From Prauserella alba (GTDB taxonomy: Bacteria; Actinomycetota; Actinomycetes; Mycobacteriales; Pseudonocardiaceae), in contig NZ_JAMTCH010000003.1 of the NCBI RefSeq assembly GCF_024171735.1, forward strand, positions 1,786,841 through 1,850,840: 64,000 nucleotides of DNA, in the 5' to 3' direction. A model generated the notes under the pieces. The model saw only the letters and a program-made list of their open reading frames with translations, had not been told where the DNA came from and ran no database searches. This document shows, piece by piece, positions 52,098 to 60,732 of this stretch (positions within the stretch are counted from its first letter, which is position 1; each line of letters opens with the position of its first letter). Made by a program: the position numbers and the translations under genes.

Positions 52098-52571
52098 TCA
52101 GCCTGCGAGTTCGCCGACGAGCCGGTCCAGGAACACTCGCTGCGCCGCGACGAGCCGCCCGCGCGCGGCGTCGACCGTGCACCACTCGACGCGGTCGAGT
52201 TCCGGAAACTCCTGTGTGCGCCCGGATCCGCGCGGCCACTCCAGCTCGAACGTACCGGCCGTGACACGTGCCGGATCCAGATCACCCTCCACCGCCCATA
52301 CGGTGACGACCTTGCCTGCGGACTGGCGCACGTCGCCGAGCGGCATCGGCACGCCGTCCGGCACCGCGATGCCGAGCTCTTCGGCGAACTCCCGGTACGC
52401 CGCGGCCTCGGGTTCCTCGTCGTCGCCGTACTCGCCCTTCGGGATGGTCCACGCCCCCGCGTCCCGCCGCACCCAGAACGGGCCTCCCATGTGCCCGATC
52501 AGTACGTCGACGGCGCCCGACCGGCGGCGATACAGCAGGATGCCGGCACTGCGTCTGGCCGACCCGGTCAC
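52098..52571 (-). CDS. Nudix hydrolase
   Basis: 157 aa. The Nudix box is GEYGDDEEPEAAAYREFAEELG (Gx5Ex7REx2EExG) with all catalytic Glu residues; preceded by SAGILLYRRRSG and GGPFWVRRDAGAWTIPKG. This is the actinobacterial type related to diadenosine polyphosphate or phosphorylated guanosine hydrolases. GTG start overlaps the PASTA-gene stop by 4 nt. Confidence 0.9.
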   Translation of the reverse strand: MTGSARRSAGILLYRRRSGAVDVLIGHMGGPFWVRRDAGAWTIPKGEYGDDEEPEAAAYREFAEELGIAVPDGVPMPLGDVRQSAGKVVTVWAVEGDLDPARVTAGTFELEWPRGSGRTQEFPELDRVEWCTVDAARGRLVAAQRVFLDRLVGELAG

Positions 52572-52843
52572 GCCGGGTCGAAGTCGGCCGATTCCCGCGG
52601 GCTGGGACCCACGAGCGCCTCGGCCGAATCCTTGCCGGGATGGGTCCACAGGGCGACCTTCGCACCCTCCTCGGCTCCGGCCGCCCCGATCGGCCGCTGC
52701 GCGGAGACGACACCCGTGCCCGGCGCCGGCGCGCCGTCCGGCCCGACGGGAACGAGACCCGCGCGCCGCACGATGTCACACGCGTCCTCGGCTCCGAGGC
52801 CGACCACGTCGGGGACCTCGGTGACCGGTCGAGGTCGATGCAT
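52568..52843 (-). CDS. Small PASTA-domain protein
   Basis: 91 aa. TEVPDVVGLGAEDACDIVRRAGLVPVGPDGAPAPGTGVVSAQRPIGAAGAEEGAKVALW is a single PASTA-type module with no kinase, transpeptidase or membrane part, and no signal peptide. PASTA modules usually sense muropeptides outside the cell, so a free cytoplasmic copy is unusual. ATG at 52843 is preferred; the frame opens up to 52957. Coupled to a Nudix gene. Related proteins occur in other actinomycetes without known function. Confidence 0.7.
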   Translation of the reverse strand: MHRPRPVTEVPDVVGLGAEDACDIVRRAGLVPVGPDGAPAPGTGVVSAQRPIGAAGAEEGAKVALWTHPGKDSAEALVGPSPRESADFDPA

Positions 52844-52955
52844 GGCTTGATTGTAGGCGCCCGGTCCGCCCCGTGGGTCGCCGAAGCGGAAATGATCGGC
52901 AGCCACCACCGGACACGGGTAGAACACCCGTTCGAGATGCCGTACCGTCGGCCTC

Positions 52956-53663
52956 ATGGACCTGGCGCTTCAGGGATCGCTCTTCGACACACCGGCCGCC
53001 GGTGCCGACCCCGCGGGTCGCGGCTCGGCGGCCGGCGACACCGGGATCGGCAACGCCGGGATCGGCGACACCGACGCCGCTCCGGCGCTCCGGCCGTTGG
53101 CCGGCGTGCGCCGCACGCAGCTCGGCCACGGCGCGTGGATCGACGTCCTGCCCGGGTGGCTGTCCGGCGCCGACACACTGTTCCGCACGCTGGCGACGCA
53201 GGTCCCGTGGCACGCGGAACGCAGGCGGATGTACGACCGGACGGTCGACGTGCCACGGCTGCTGAGCTTCTACGACGAGCACGACGCCCTGCCCGACACC
53301 GTGCTGGCCGAAGCGCGGGACGCGTTGTCCGCGCACTACGGCGGCGAGCTCGGCGAGCCGTTCCGCACCGCGGGCCTGTGCTACTACCGCGACGGCTCCG
53401 ACAGCGTGGCCTGGCACGGCGACACGATCGGCCGCGGGCGCACGGAGGACACGATGGTGGCGATCCTGTCCGTCGGCGCTGCTCGGCCACTACTGCTGCG
53501 GCCGCGAGGCGGCGGTGCCACCATGCGCTACGGGCTGGGGCACGGCGATCTCGTCGTGATGGGTGGTGCGTGCCAGCGCACGTGGGAACACGCCGTACCC
53601 AAGACGTCGAAGCCCGTCGGACCGCGCGTCAGCATCCAGTTCCGCCCCCGAGGCGTGCGCTGA
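52956..53663 (+). CDS. AlkB-family 2-oxoglutarate-dependent dioxygenase (alkylation repair)
   Basis: 235 aa, Fe(II)/2OG oxygenase of the AlkB DNA-repair family. GLCYYRDGSDSVAWHGDTIGR supplies HxD (His, Asp), WEHAVPK the second His, and RVSIQFRPR the 2OG-binding Arg pair. N-terminal about 45 aa are low-complexity with GIG-repeats. It removes alkyl groups from damaged bases such as 1-methyladenine and 3-methylcytosine. Not to be confused with the alkane hydroxylase AlkB earlier in the window. Divergent from the PASTA/Nudix pair. Confidence 0.88.
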   Translation: MDLALQGSLFDTPAAGADPAGRGSAAGDTGIGNAGIGDTDAAPALRPLAGVRRTQLGHGAWIDVLPGWLSGADTLFRTLATQVPWHAERRRMYDRTVDVPRLLSFYDEHDALPDTVLAEARDALSAHYGGELGEPFRTAGLCYYRDGSDSVAWHGDTIGRGRTEDTMVAILSVGAARPLLLRPRGGGATMRYGLGHGDLVVMGGACQRTWEHAVPKTSKPVGPRVSIQFRPRGVR

Positions 53664-53704
53664 CCCGCCGCCGTGCCGGGCGGCACCGCACGTCGGCAAA
53701 GGGG

Positions 53705-55492
53705 TCACACCAGCTCGCGCGAACCGTCGTCCCGCCGCCGCGTCGCGCCCTGGGCGTCGAGCAGTTCCAGCAACGGCACGGCGACGCGCCGTGTGGTGGC
53801 CCACGCGCGGCGGGCCTGGCTGACGGTGAACGGCGGTTCGACGCGCCGCAGTTCCGCCGCGGCGTGTTCGAGCGCCCCTGCGGCGAGCACGACCGTGTCG
53901 GTGAGCCGCACGAGCCTGCCGGCCCGCTCCGCAGCGGCCAGTTCCCGCTGCCCCAGCCCCAGCCGGGCGAGTTCGTCGGCGTCCGGCGCGCAGAACGGTT
54001 CGGCCGCAAGGCGCCGTTCGAGCTCGGCCACGGCCCGGTCGACCGCGGGCGGCAGCCCGCCGGCCCCTGGGCTGCGGACCAGCCCGTCGGAGCACTCCAG
54101 CCCCGCGCGCTCGACGACGCGGGGGATCAGCACCGCTGGCACACCCAGGTCCCGCCGCAGCGCGTCCACCGGCATGCCCGCCGCGAGGGGGTCCGACGCG
54201 GCGAAGTCGGCGACTTGCTCACGCGCCCGCCCGGGCAGCGCCGCAAGCAGGTCCGCGTCGACGTGCAGGCCGTCGAGCACGGGCACGTCCGGATGGAACC
54301 CGCGCGACCGCAGCTCGGCCACCGGCACGACCCCGCACCGGCGCACGTACGCCACGGCCGGGTCGGCCCCGTCCAGCTCGCTCGCTCGTTCCCGAGCCGC
54401 TCCTCTCCTGCGCAGGGCGGGCGGATCGGGATCGAGGACCTCCACGCCCGCGGGTACGCGGTGTTCGCCGGGGTCCCGCAGCAGTCCGCTGTCACCGCGA
54501 CGCAACGGCAACGGCTCGCGGAGCGTCACCCGCGCCGTGTCGTGACCGAGCGGGCGGACGCGGCACGGCACGGCGGCCGCGCCCACGTGCAGGACGAGGT
54601 CCCGGTGCAGTTCGCCCGCCTTGTCGCCACGCAGGCGCACGTCGGCCTCCCGAGCGGGCCGCCACGCCCCCGGCGTCAGCAGCGCCTCACCCCGCCGGAT
54701 CCCGGAACGGTCGACGCCGCGCAGGTTCACGGCCACTCTGGCGACCGCGTCGACCGAATCCCGGTCGCGTCCGAGTGCCTGCAGCCCGCGCACCGTGACG
54801 CGCCTGCCCGAGCCGGACAGCTCGAGGTCGTCGCCCACGGCGATGCGGCCCGCACCCAGCGTTCCCGTCACGACCGTGCCCGCTCCGCGGATCGTGAACA
54901 CCCGGTCGGCCCACAACCGGACATCGGCCGCAGCGTCGGGCGCCGGCAGAGTACGCACGAGGTCCCCGAGAGCGCGGCGCAGATCGCCGAGCCCCGCCCC
55001 GGTGCGCCCGCTCACCGGCACCACGGGCACCTCGCCCAGCGTCGTGGCGGCGACCCGCGCGCGGGCGTCCGCGATCACCTCGCCCGGGTCGGCCCGGTCC
55101 GTCTTCGTGACGACCAGCACGCCCCGCGACACGCCGAACGCGTCGAGCGCCGCGAGATGTTCCGCCGACTGGGCCTGCCACCCCTCGTCGGCCGCCACCA
55201 CGACCATCGCCGCCGCCACCGGACCGGCCCCCGCGAGCATGTTCGGCACGAACCGTTCGTGACCGGGCACGTCGACGAACGCCACGACGTCACCGGTACT
55301 GCCGACGTCACCGGCAGTACCGTCGTCGCCGTCGGTAGCGGCACCCGGCAACCGGGTCCAGGCGAATCCGAGATCCACCGTCAGGCCTCGCCGTTGTTCC
55401 TCGGCCAACCGGTCCGGCTCCATCCCGGTCAGCGCGCGCACCACCGTCGACTTGCCGTGGTCGACGTGGCCCGCCGTGGCTACGACGTGCAC
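53705..55492 (-). CDS. selB: Selenocysteine-specific translation elongation factor
   Basis: 595 aa GTPase that delivers Sec-tRNA(Sec) to UGA. G-domain: GHVDHGKSTVV (P-loop), DVPGHERFVPNML (switch II), TKTD; then EF-Tu-like domains 2 and 3 and a C-terminal region of winged helices (about 400-595) that binds SECIS RNA, ending GATRRRDDGSRELV. GTG 55492 lies inside the end of selA, so the two overlap by 13 bp. With selA, selC and selD alongside, Sec incorporation machinery is complete. Confidence 0.93.
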   Translation of the reverse strand: MHVVATAGHVDHGKSTVVRALTGMEPDRLAEEQRRGLTVDLGFAWTRLPGAATDGDDGTAGDVGSTGDVVAFVDVPGHERFVPNMLAGAGPVAAAMVVVAADEGWQAQSAEHLAALDAFGVSRGVLVVTKTDRADPGEVIADARARVAATTLGEVPVVPVSGRTGAGLGDLRRALGDLVRTLPAPDAAADVRLWADRVFTIRGAGTVVTGTLGAGRIAVGDDLELSGSGRRVTVRGLQALGRDRDSVDAVARVAVNLRGVDRSGIRRGEALLTPGAWRPAREADVRLRGDKAGELHRDLVLHVGAAAVPCRVRPLGHDTARVTLREPLPLRRGDSGLLRDPGEHRVPAGVEVLDPDPPALRRRGAARERASELDGADPAVAYVRRCGVVPVAELRSRGFHPDVPVLDGLHVDADLLAALPGRAREQVADFAASDPLAAGMPVDALRRDLGVPAVLIPRVVERAGLECSDGLVRSPGAGGLPPAVDRAVAELERRLAAEPFCAPDADELARLGLGQRELAAAERAGRLVRLTDTVVLAAGALEHAAAELRRVEPPFTVSQARRAWATTRRVAVPLLELLDAQGATRRRDDGSRELV

Positions 55493-56784
55493 CGCATCAC
55501 CGCCTCCACCAGCCTGCGATCGTCGCCTTCCTGCACCGTCCGCAGGTCCAGCAGGCAGCGCCGGTGGTCGAGCCTGCCGACGACGGCGGGCGAACCCGCG
55601 CGCAGCAGATCGGCGTAGTGCTCCGGCAGACTCACCGCGGCGCTCGGCAGTTCCACGCCGGGTGCTCCACCACCTCCGACGGCGGCGACCGATTCCACGG
55701 CCGTGGCCGGCACCCCACGGGTCGTCAGTTCGACCGCGAGCCGCTCCGCCCGCGACCACAGGTCGCCCACGTCGGCGTCCAGCGCCGCGGCCACCGGCGG
55801 TACGTCTCCCCGTAGCGTGGCTTCCAGCGCGGCCAGGGTCAGCTTGTCCACCCGCAACGCTCGCGCGGCCGGATGCCGCCGCAGCCGTTCGACCAGCGCG
55901 GTGTCCCCCAGCAGTAGGCCTGCCTGCGGACCGCCGAGCAGCTTGTCCCCGCTCGCGGTGACCACGGCCGCACCCGCACGCAGCGCCGTCGTCGCGTCCG
56001 GTTCGTCCGGCAACAGCGGATGCGGCCGCAGCAGGCCGGAGCCGATGTCCGCGACCACCGGTACGCCCAAGTTCGCCAACTCGGCGATGCCGGCCTCCGC
56101 GGCGAAACCGGTGACCCGGAAGTTCGACGGATGCACCTTCAGCACGCACCCCGTGTCCGGCCCGATCGCCGCGGCGTAGTCGGCGACGCTCGTGCGGTTC
56201 GTCGTGCCGACCTCCCGCAGCCGCGCACCCGCAGCGGTCAGCAACTCCGGGATCCGGAACCCGTCGCCGATCTCGACGAGCTCACCCCGGCCGAGCACGA
56301 TCTCCCTTCCCTGCGCCAACGTCAGCGCGCACAGCAGCAGCGCCGCGGCGTTGTTGTTCACCACGTGCACGTCGCCGGCGTCCGGCACCGCCTCGGCGAG
56401 TGCCGCGAGCGCTCCCCTGCCCCTCCGGGCACGCCTGCCGTCGGTGAGCTCGAACTCGACGTCGGTGTAACCGCCCGCCGTGTGCACGGCCTCGAGTGCG
56501 GAGCCGGACAGCGGTGCCCTGCCCAGATTGGTGTGCACGATGACGCCGGTCGCGTTCACCACCGGAGCCAGGCTCGCCGCCCTCCGGGTCACCGGCGAGT
56601 CGACCTCGGCGAGCGCCGCCTCGGCCACGTCCTCCGGCGCCATCGCACCGGCCCGGGCACGATCCTGCGCCGCCACGATCGCCGCTTTCACCCGGTCGCG
56701 GCCCAGTTCTTCCACGGCCTTGGCTAGCCGTGGTTCGGCGAGCAGGACGTCGGTGCGGGGGATGCGCCGCCGTGGGTCGCTCAC
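55480..56784 (-). CDS. selA: L-seryl-tRNA(Sec) selenium transferase
   Basis: 434 aa PLP enzyme turning Ser-tRNA(Sec) into Sec-tRNA(Sec). SelA motifs: LAPVVNATGVIVHTNLGRAPL, the NNNAAALLL block, RELVEIGDGFRIPEL, ADIGSGLLRP and the PLP Lys in ASGDKLLGGPQAGLLLG. GTG at 56784 has GGGGG upstream; a GTG 15 bp earlier is possible. It is directly followed by selB (13-bp overlap) and preceded by tRNA-Sec 25 bp away. Confidence 0.93.
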   Translation of the reverse strand: MSDPRRRIPRTDVLLAEPRLAKAVEELGRDRVKAAIVAAQDRARAGAMAPEDVAEAALAEVDSPVTRRAASLAPVVNATGVIVHTNLGRAPLSGSALEAVHTAGGYTDVEFELTDGRRARRGRGALAALAEAVPDAGDVHVVNNNAAALLLCALTLAQGREIVLGRGELVEIGDGFRIPELLTAAGARLREVGTTNRTSVADYAAAIGPDTGCVLKVHPSNFRVTGFAAEAGIAELANLGVPVVADIGSGLLRPHPLLPDEPDATTALRAGAAVVTASGDKLLGGPQAGLLLGDTALVERLRRHPAARALRVDKLTLAALEATLRGDVPPVAAALDADVGDLWSRAERLAVELTTRGVPATAVESVAAVGGGGAPGVELPSAAVSLPEHYADLLRAGSPAVVGRLDHRRCLLDLRTVQEGDDRRLVEAVMRCTS

Positions 56785-56808
56785 GACGCACCCCCGCACC
56801 GGTCCCGG

Positions 56809-56900
56809 CGGAGGCGAACGGGAATCGAACCCGCCAACGGCAGTGCCTGCCGTTCCACGGTGTTGAAGACCGGGCCGGTCACCAGGCCGGAAGCGCCTCC
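56809..56900 (-). tRNA. selC: tRNA-Sec (anticodon UCA)
   Basis: 92 nt read leftward: 5' GGAGGCGC and 3' CGCCTCC with discriminator G; CCA not encoded. The D arm is long, anticodon loop CTTCAAC gives anticodon UCA, and the big variable arm (GGAACGGCAGGCACTGCCG) is stem-forming. T arm GCGGGTTCGATTCCCG. These features match bacterial tRNA-Sec. It lies between selA and divergent selD, which supports the call. Confidence 0.94.
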
Positions 56901-56977
56901 CTGCAGCAATGCCGCGATCGCCGACATGCCGTCATCCTCGCAAGGACGATCACGACGCGCACAGGCAGGATCGGGGT

Positions 56978-57970
56978 ATGACACCCCGACTGACCCAGTA
57001 CGCCCACGGCGGCGGCTGCGCCTGCAAGATTCCAGCCGGTGAACTCGAGGACATGGTCCGCGGCCTCGGCGCCGTCACCCCGCCCGGTGCGACGGGCGAG
57101 CTGCTGGTCGGCCTCGACACCGGTGACGACGCCGCAGCGGTCCGGATCGACGGTGGCAGGGCGGTCGTCGCGACGACGGACTTCTTCACGCCCGTCGTCG
57201 ACGACGCCTACGACTGGGGCCGCATCGCCGCCACCAACGCGCTGTCCGACGTCTACGCCATGGGCGCGGCCCCGCTCCTCGCCCTGAACCTGCTGTGCTG
57301 GCCGCGCGAGCAGTTGTCACCTGACCTGGCGACCGAGGTGCTGCGCGGCGGCGCCGACGTCTGTGCGACGGCGGGCTGCCACCTCGCGGGCGGGCACAGC
57401 GTCGACGATCCGGAACCGAAGTACGGCCTCGCCGTCACCGGCCTCGCCGCCCCGGACCGACTGCTGCGCAACGACACCGGCGCGCCGGGCCTGCCGCTGT
57501 CGCTGACGAAACCGCTCGGCCTGGGCGTGCTCAACGCGCGGCACAAGGCGACCGGTGAGCGCAACGAGGCCGCGATCGCCGTCATGACCACCCTGAACGA
57601 CACCGCGTCGCGGGCCGCCGTCGATGCGGGTATCCGCTGCGCCACGGACGTCACGGGGTTCGGACTCCTGGGGCACGTGCACAAGCTCGCGCGCGCCAGC
57701 GACGTCACCGCGGTGATCGACGCCGCGGCGGTGCCCTATGTGGAGGGTGCGCGGCAGGGGCTGGCCGACGGGTACGTCCCCGGCGGCAGCACCCGCAACC
57801 TCGACTGGGTACGCCCCCACGTCGACCTTTCCGGTGTGGACGGTGACACGGCCCTGCTGCTGGCCGATGCGCAGACGTCGGGCGGTCTGGTCGTCGCGGG
57901 CGAGGTACCGGGCGCGCCCGTCGTCGGCGAACTACGCCCGCGCGGCGAACACACCGTCGTCGTGCGCTGA
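56978..57970 (+). CDS. selD: Selenide, water dikinase
   Basis: 330 aa, makes selenophosphate for SelA. N-terminal catalytic segment HGGGCACKI has Cys14 in the usual Sec/Cys position, Cys16 and Lys17; then TGDDAAAVRI, the ATP-binding DVYAMGAAPLLALNLLCWP, LAGGHSVDDPEPKYGLAVTG and DVTGFGLLGH. It uses cysteine, not selenocysteine. ATG is preceded by CAGGATCGGGGT. Divergent from selA with tRNA-Sec in the gap. Confidence 0.95.
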   Translation: MTPRLTQYAHGGGCACKIPAGELEDMVRGLGAVTPPGATGELLVGLDTGDDAAAVRIDGGRAVVATTDFFTPVVDDAYDWGRIAATNALSDVYAMGAAPLLALNLLCWPREQLSPDLATEVLRGGADVCATAGCHLAGGHSVDDPEPKYGLAVTGLAAPDRLLRNDTGAPGLPLSLTKPLGLGVLNARHKATGERNEAAIAVMTTLNDTASRAAVDAGIRCATDVTGFGLLGHVHKLARASDVTAVIDAAAVPYVEGARQGLADGYVPGGSTRNLDWVRPHVDLSGVDGDTALLLADAQTSGGLVVAGEVPGAPVVGELRPRGEHTVVVR

Positions 57971-58016
57971 CCGCTCCGAGCTCCGGCACGCCCCGCGGCT
58001 CGACCCTCGCCCGGCG

Positions 58017-60560
58017 CTATCGGCCGCCGTCGGAGCCGCCACCGTCACCGTCGGAACCGCCGCCGTCACCGGAGCCGCCGTCACCACCGCCGGAACCGTC
58101 CCCGGAGCCGCCGTCGTCGCCACCACCACCGGAGTCGTTCCCCGAACCGCCGCCGTCGTTGCCGGAGCCGTTGCCGTTGCCGTTGCCCGAGTCGTCCCCG
58201 GAGCCGTCCGACGGCGGCTCGGGTTCCGGCTCCGGTTCGAGACACACGACCGCGGTCTGACCCTGGTACTTGACGTCCCGCCGCTCGCGACGGATCACCT
58301 CACCGGTCTGCGGATCCTTGAAGATGCGCGTGTCGTTGGTGCTGAAACCGCTGGAACCGCTGCTGGGCACACAGGACTCGCTCGCGGGCACCACCTCGGT
58401 GGGCGGCGACGTGTAGTTGTACCGGCCCCCGTTGACCGATTCGATCTCGTACCGCTTGGTTCCCCACAGCTTCACGGTGATGTTGGTCGGGGTCCAGATC
58501 GTCTGGATGACGACACCGTGCGGCGAGTCGTTCTTGAACGCCAGGTCGATGACGCTCGAGCCGTCCGGGTTCTGGAACACCGTCGCCTCGCGGCCCACCG
58601 GGTAGCGGCTGATGTAGTAGCTGTGCTCCTGGTGGTGCACGTCCTTCAAGCCGGCGAAGTAGTACGCGTTGTACAGCGTCGTCGCGAACTGCGAGATCCC
58701 CCCGCCCACGGCTCGGCCGGGCTGGCCGCCCGAGATGACGCCCGCCGACACGTAGCCTTGCTCCAGGCCCCGCGGGCCGGTGTACTCGTTCAGGCTGAAC
58801 GTCTCGCCGGGTTCGACGACCGCGCCGTTCACCTCTTTCGCGACCTGTTTGATGTTCAGCCCCGAGTCGTAGGCGAACCCGCCCGTGGTGAACTCGCCGA
58901 CGACCTCCTCGACCCCGAGGTCCCGCGCTTCCTTCGTGGTCAGTTCGGCAGGCTGTTCGCCGTAGGGAGCGGTCACGGCCCGCTCACCGTCGCCGGTGAG
59001 CACGCCGGGCAGCTTCTTCGCCACGGCCGCCCAGTCGACGCCGTAGCCGTCCGTCGACGGCTCGATCTTCGGCTTCCCGCCGGCGAACGTGAACCGCGCG
59101 TCCCGGCCCGGGTCCTCGGTCGAGGCGAGCTGCGGCCCCGCGACCTCGCGCAGGATCTCCTCGTCGATTCCGGCGGTGAGCGATCCGTCGTCACGTACGT
59201 CGAACGTCAGCGACCGGGCGATACCGCGCGGTCGCACCGTGGCGGCGGCCCCTTCGCCACGGATGGTCACCGGCGCGGACACGGCGGGTTCGGCGAGTTC
59301 CGTCACCGCGGCGCGCACGGTGTCGGGCGTCGAACGCACCTCCAACGTCCGCACGGGCAGCGCGACTCCGCCCGGCGCGGCCCAGCGCGCCAGAATCGCC
59401 GACTTGGCGCCCGCGACGTCGAGCTTGCGGCCCTTCACCGGGTCGACCGCCACGGGCGTCGTGCCCTCGAACCGGATCGTTCCCTCGGCGGCCTTCCTGT
59501 CGATGTCGGCGCGGACGCGCTCGATCTCCGCGTCGAGCTGCGCCGTGTCGGCGTTCGAGACGAGTCCGATGTCCTCACTGGTGAACAGTGAGGACAGGCG
59601 CGTGAACGGGTTCAGCGGCTGGTCGGTCGCCGCGTCGAGCGTGGCCCGCCAGTCGACGGCCAGGCCGGCCGACGCCGGGTCGAGCGTGTGCTCACCACCC
59701 CCGGTGAGCCGGACCGGCGACTTCTCGTCCAGTTCACCGCGCAACGTCCGTTCGGCCTCCTCGCGGCTCTGCCCGGCCACGTCGATGCCCGCGACCGTAC
59801 GGCCACGCGCCACGTCTCCCTGGCTGATCAGCAGGTCGAGGCCGTACAGCACCACCAGCACGCCCGCCACGGCGGCCGCGATCACGCCGACCCTGCGCCA
59901 CCGCACGTCGAACGGCAGCACACCGCCCGCGGCCGCGTCGTCCGGTGCCGCGTCGTCCGCAGCTGTGGTGTCGGGTGTCGTGGTGTCCGGTTCTGCAGTG
60001 GTGGCGTCGGCGGTACCGGACGTGGCTGCACCACGCTCCGTCCGGTCCGGCGCGCGGTCGGTGGCGTTCGCGTCGTCGGTCTCCACGGCATCGGGGTCCA
60101 CGGCATCGGGGTCCACGGAGTTGGTTTCCGCCGCGTCGGTCCCCGCGGAGCCGAGCGCCGCCGTGCCGGGAGTGCGGGAATCACCCGCGACGGTTTCGGG
60201 CTCGTCGGTGACGTCCGAACCGATCCCTGCGCCTGCACCGCCCTGACCGCCGAGCGCGGCGGCGTCGCTCTCCGACGGCCACGCCGGGCTCTCGGCAGGC
60301 CACGCCGGCTCGGGCGGGTCGTCACGGCGGCCGCCGGGGTTCGTATCGGTGCTCAGCTGCCCGCTGTGGACGTCCGGCGTCGCGTCGTCCGCGTCGTGCC
60401 CCTCGTCGGCAGCGGGGTCGGCGGTCTCAGCCTCGTCGGCAGAGGTGTCAGCGGCAGCGGGGTCGGCGGACGGTGACTCGGCGCCCGAGGCCTGGTCCGG
60501 CACGTCGCCGGTTTCGGACGTGGCGGGGTCGGGCGTCGCGGAGTCGTCGTCCTGAGCCAA
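58017..60560 (-). CDS. VanW-family membrane protein with peptidoglycan-binding-type repeats
   Basis: 847 aa. N-terminus: about 220 aa of Asp/Ala/Thr-rich disordered sequence, then one membrane segment (about 230-255, VGVIAAAVAGVLVVLYGLDLL). The outside part has two PG-binding-4-like regions (about 265-520), and a VanW domain (about 580-745: GVISGGQPGRAVGGGISQFATTLYNAYYFAGL, HHQEHSYYISRYPVG). The C-terminal about 75 aa is Gly/Ser/Asp-only. TTG start with GAGGA. The family includes YoaR-like and glycopeptide-cluster proteins; biochemical role is unknown. Confidence 0.85.
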   Translation of the reverse strand: MAQDDDSATPDPATSETGDVPDQASGAESPSADPAAADTSADEAETADPAADEGHDADDATPDVHSGQLSTDTNPGGRRDDPPEPAWPAESPAWPSESDAAALGGQGGAGAGIGSDVTDEPETVAGDSRTPGTAALGSAGTDAAETNSVDPDAVDPDAVETDDANATDRAPDRTERGAATSGTADATTAEPDTTTPDTTAADDAAPDDAAAGGVLPFDVRWRRVGVIAAAVAGVLVVLYGLDLLISQGDVARGRTVAGIDVAGQSREEAERTLRGELDEKSPVRLTGGGEHTLDPASAGLAVDWRATLDAATDQPLNPFTRLSSLFTSEDIGLVSNADTAQLDAEIERVRADIDRKAAEGTIRFEGTTPVAVDPVKGRKLDVAGAKSAILARWAAPGGVALPVRTLEVRSTPDTVRAAVTELAEPAVSAPVTIRGEGAAATVRPRGIARSLTFDVRDDGSLTAGIDEEILREVAGPQLASTEDPGRDARFTFAGGKPKIEPSTDGYGVDWAAVAKKLPGVLTGDGERAVTAPYGEQPAELTTKEARDLGVEEVVGEFTTGGFAYDSGLNIKQVAKEVNGAVVEPGETFSLNEYTGPRGLEQGYVSAGVISGGQPGRAVGGGISQFATTLYNAYYFAGLKDVHHQEHSYYISRYPVGREATVFQNPDGSSVIDLAFKNDSPHGVVIQTIWTPTNITVKLWGTKRYEIESVNGGRYNYTSPPTEVVPASESCVPSSGSSGFSTNDTRIFKDPQTGEVIRRERRDVKYQGQTAVVCLEPEPEPEPPSDGSGDDSGNGNGNGSGNDGGGSGNDSGGGGDDGGSGDGSGGGDGGSGDGGGSDGDGGGSDGGR

Positions 60561-60732
60561 GGCATTCCTCTGAGACAGTCAGCTGCAGCAATCGCGACAA
60601 AATTACCGCAGTGCGTGACACCCACCGCCAGGGACCTCACTCCCCGGCCGTCCGCGAGCACGGGCCGTGCCCACGGGACGCCACCAGGTCCGAGGCCCGC
60701 GGATGCGCCCCCGCCCGTCCGCTGGGCACCCC

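Noticed and set aside
53705-57970. Selenoprotein gene with in-frame UGA near the sel genes
   Set aside because: Stops of neighbouring frames were not followed by continued family sequence; none supports Sec.
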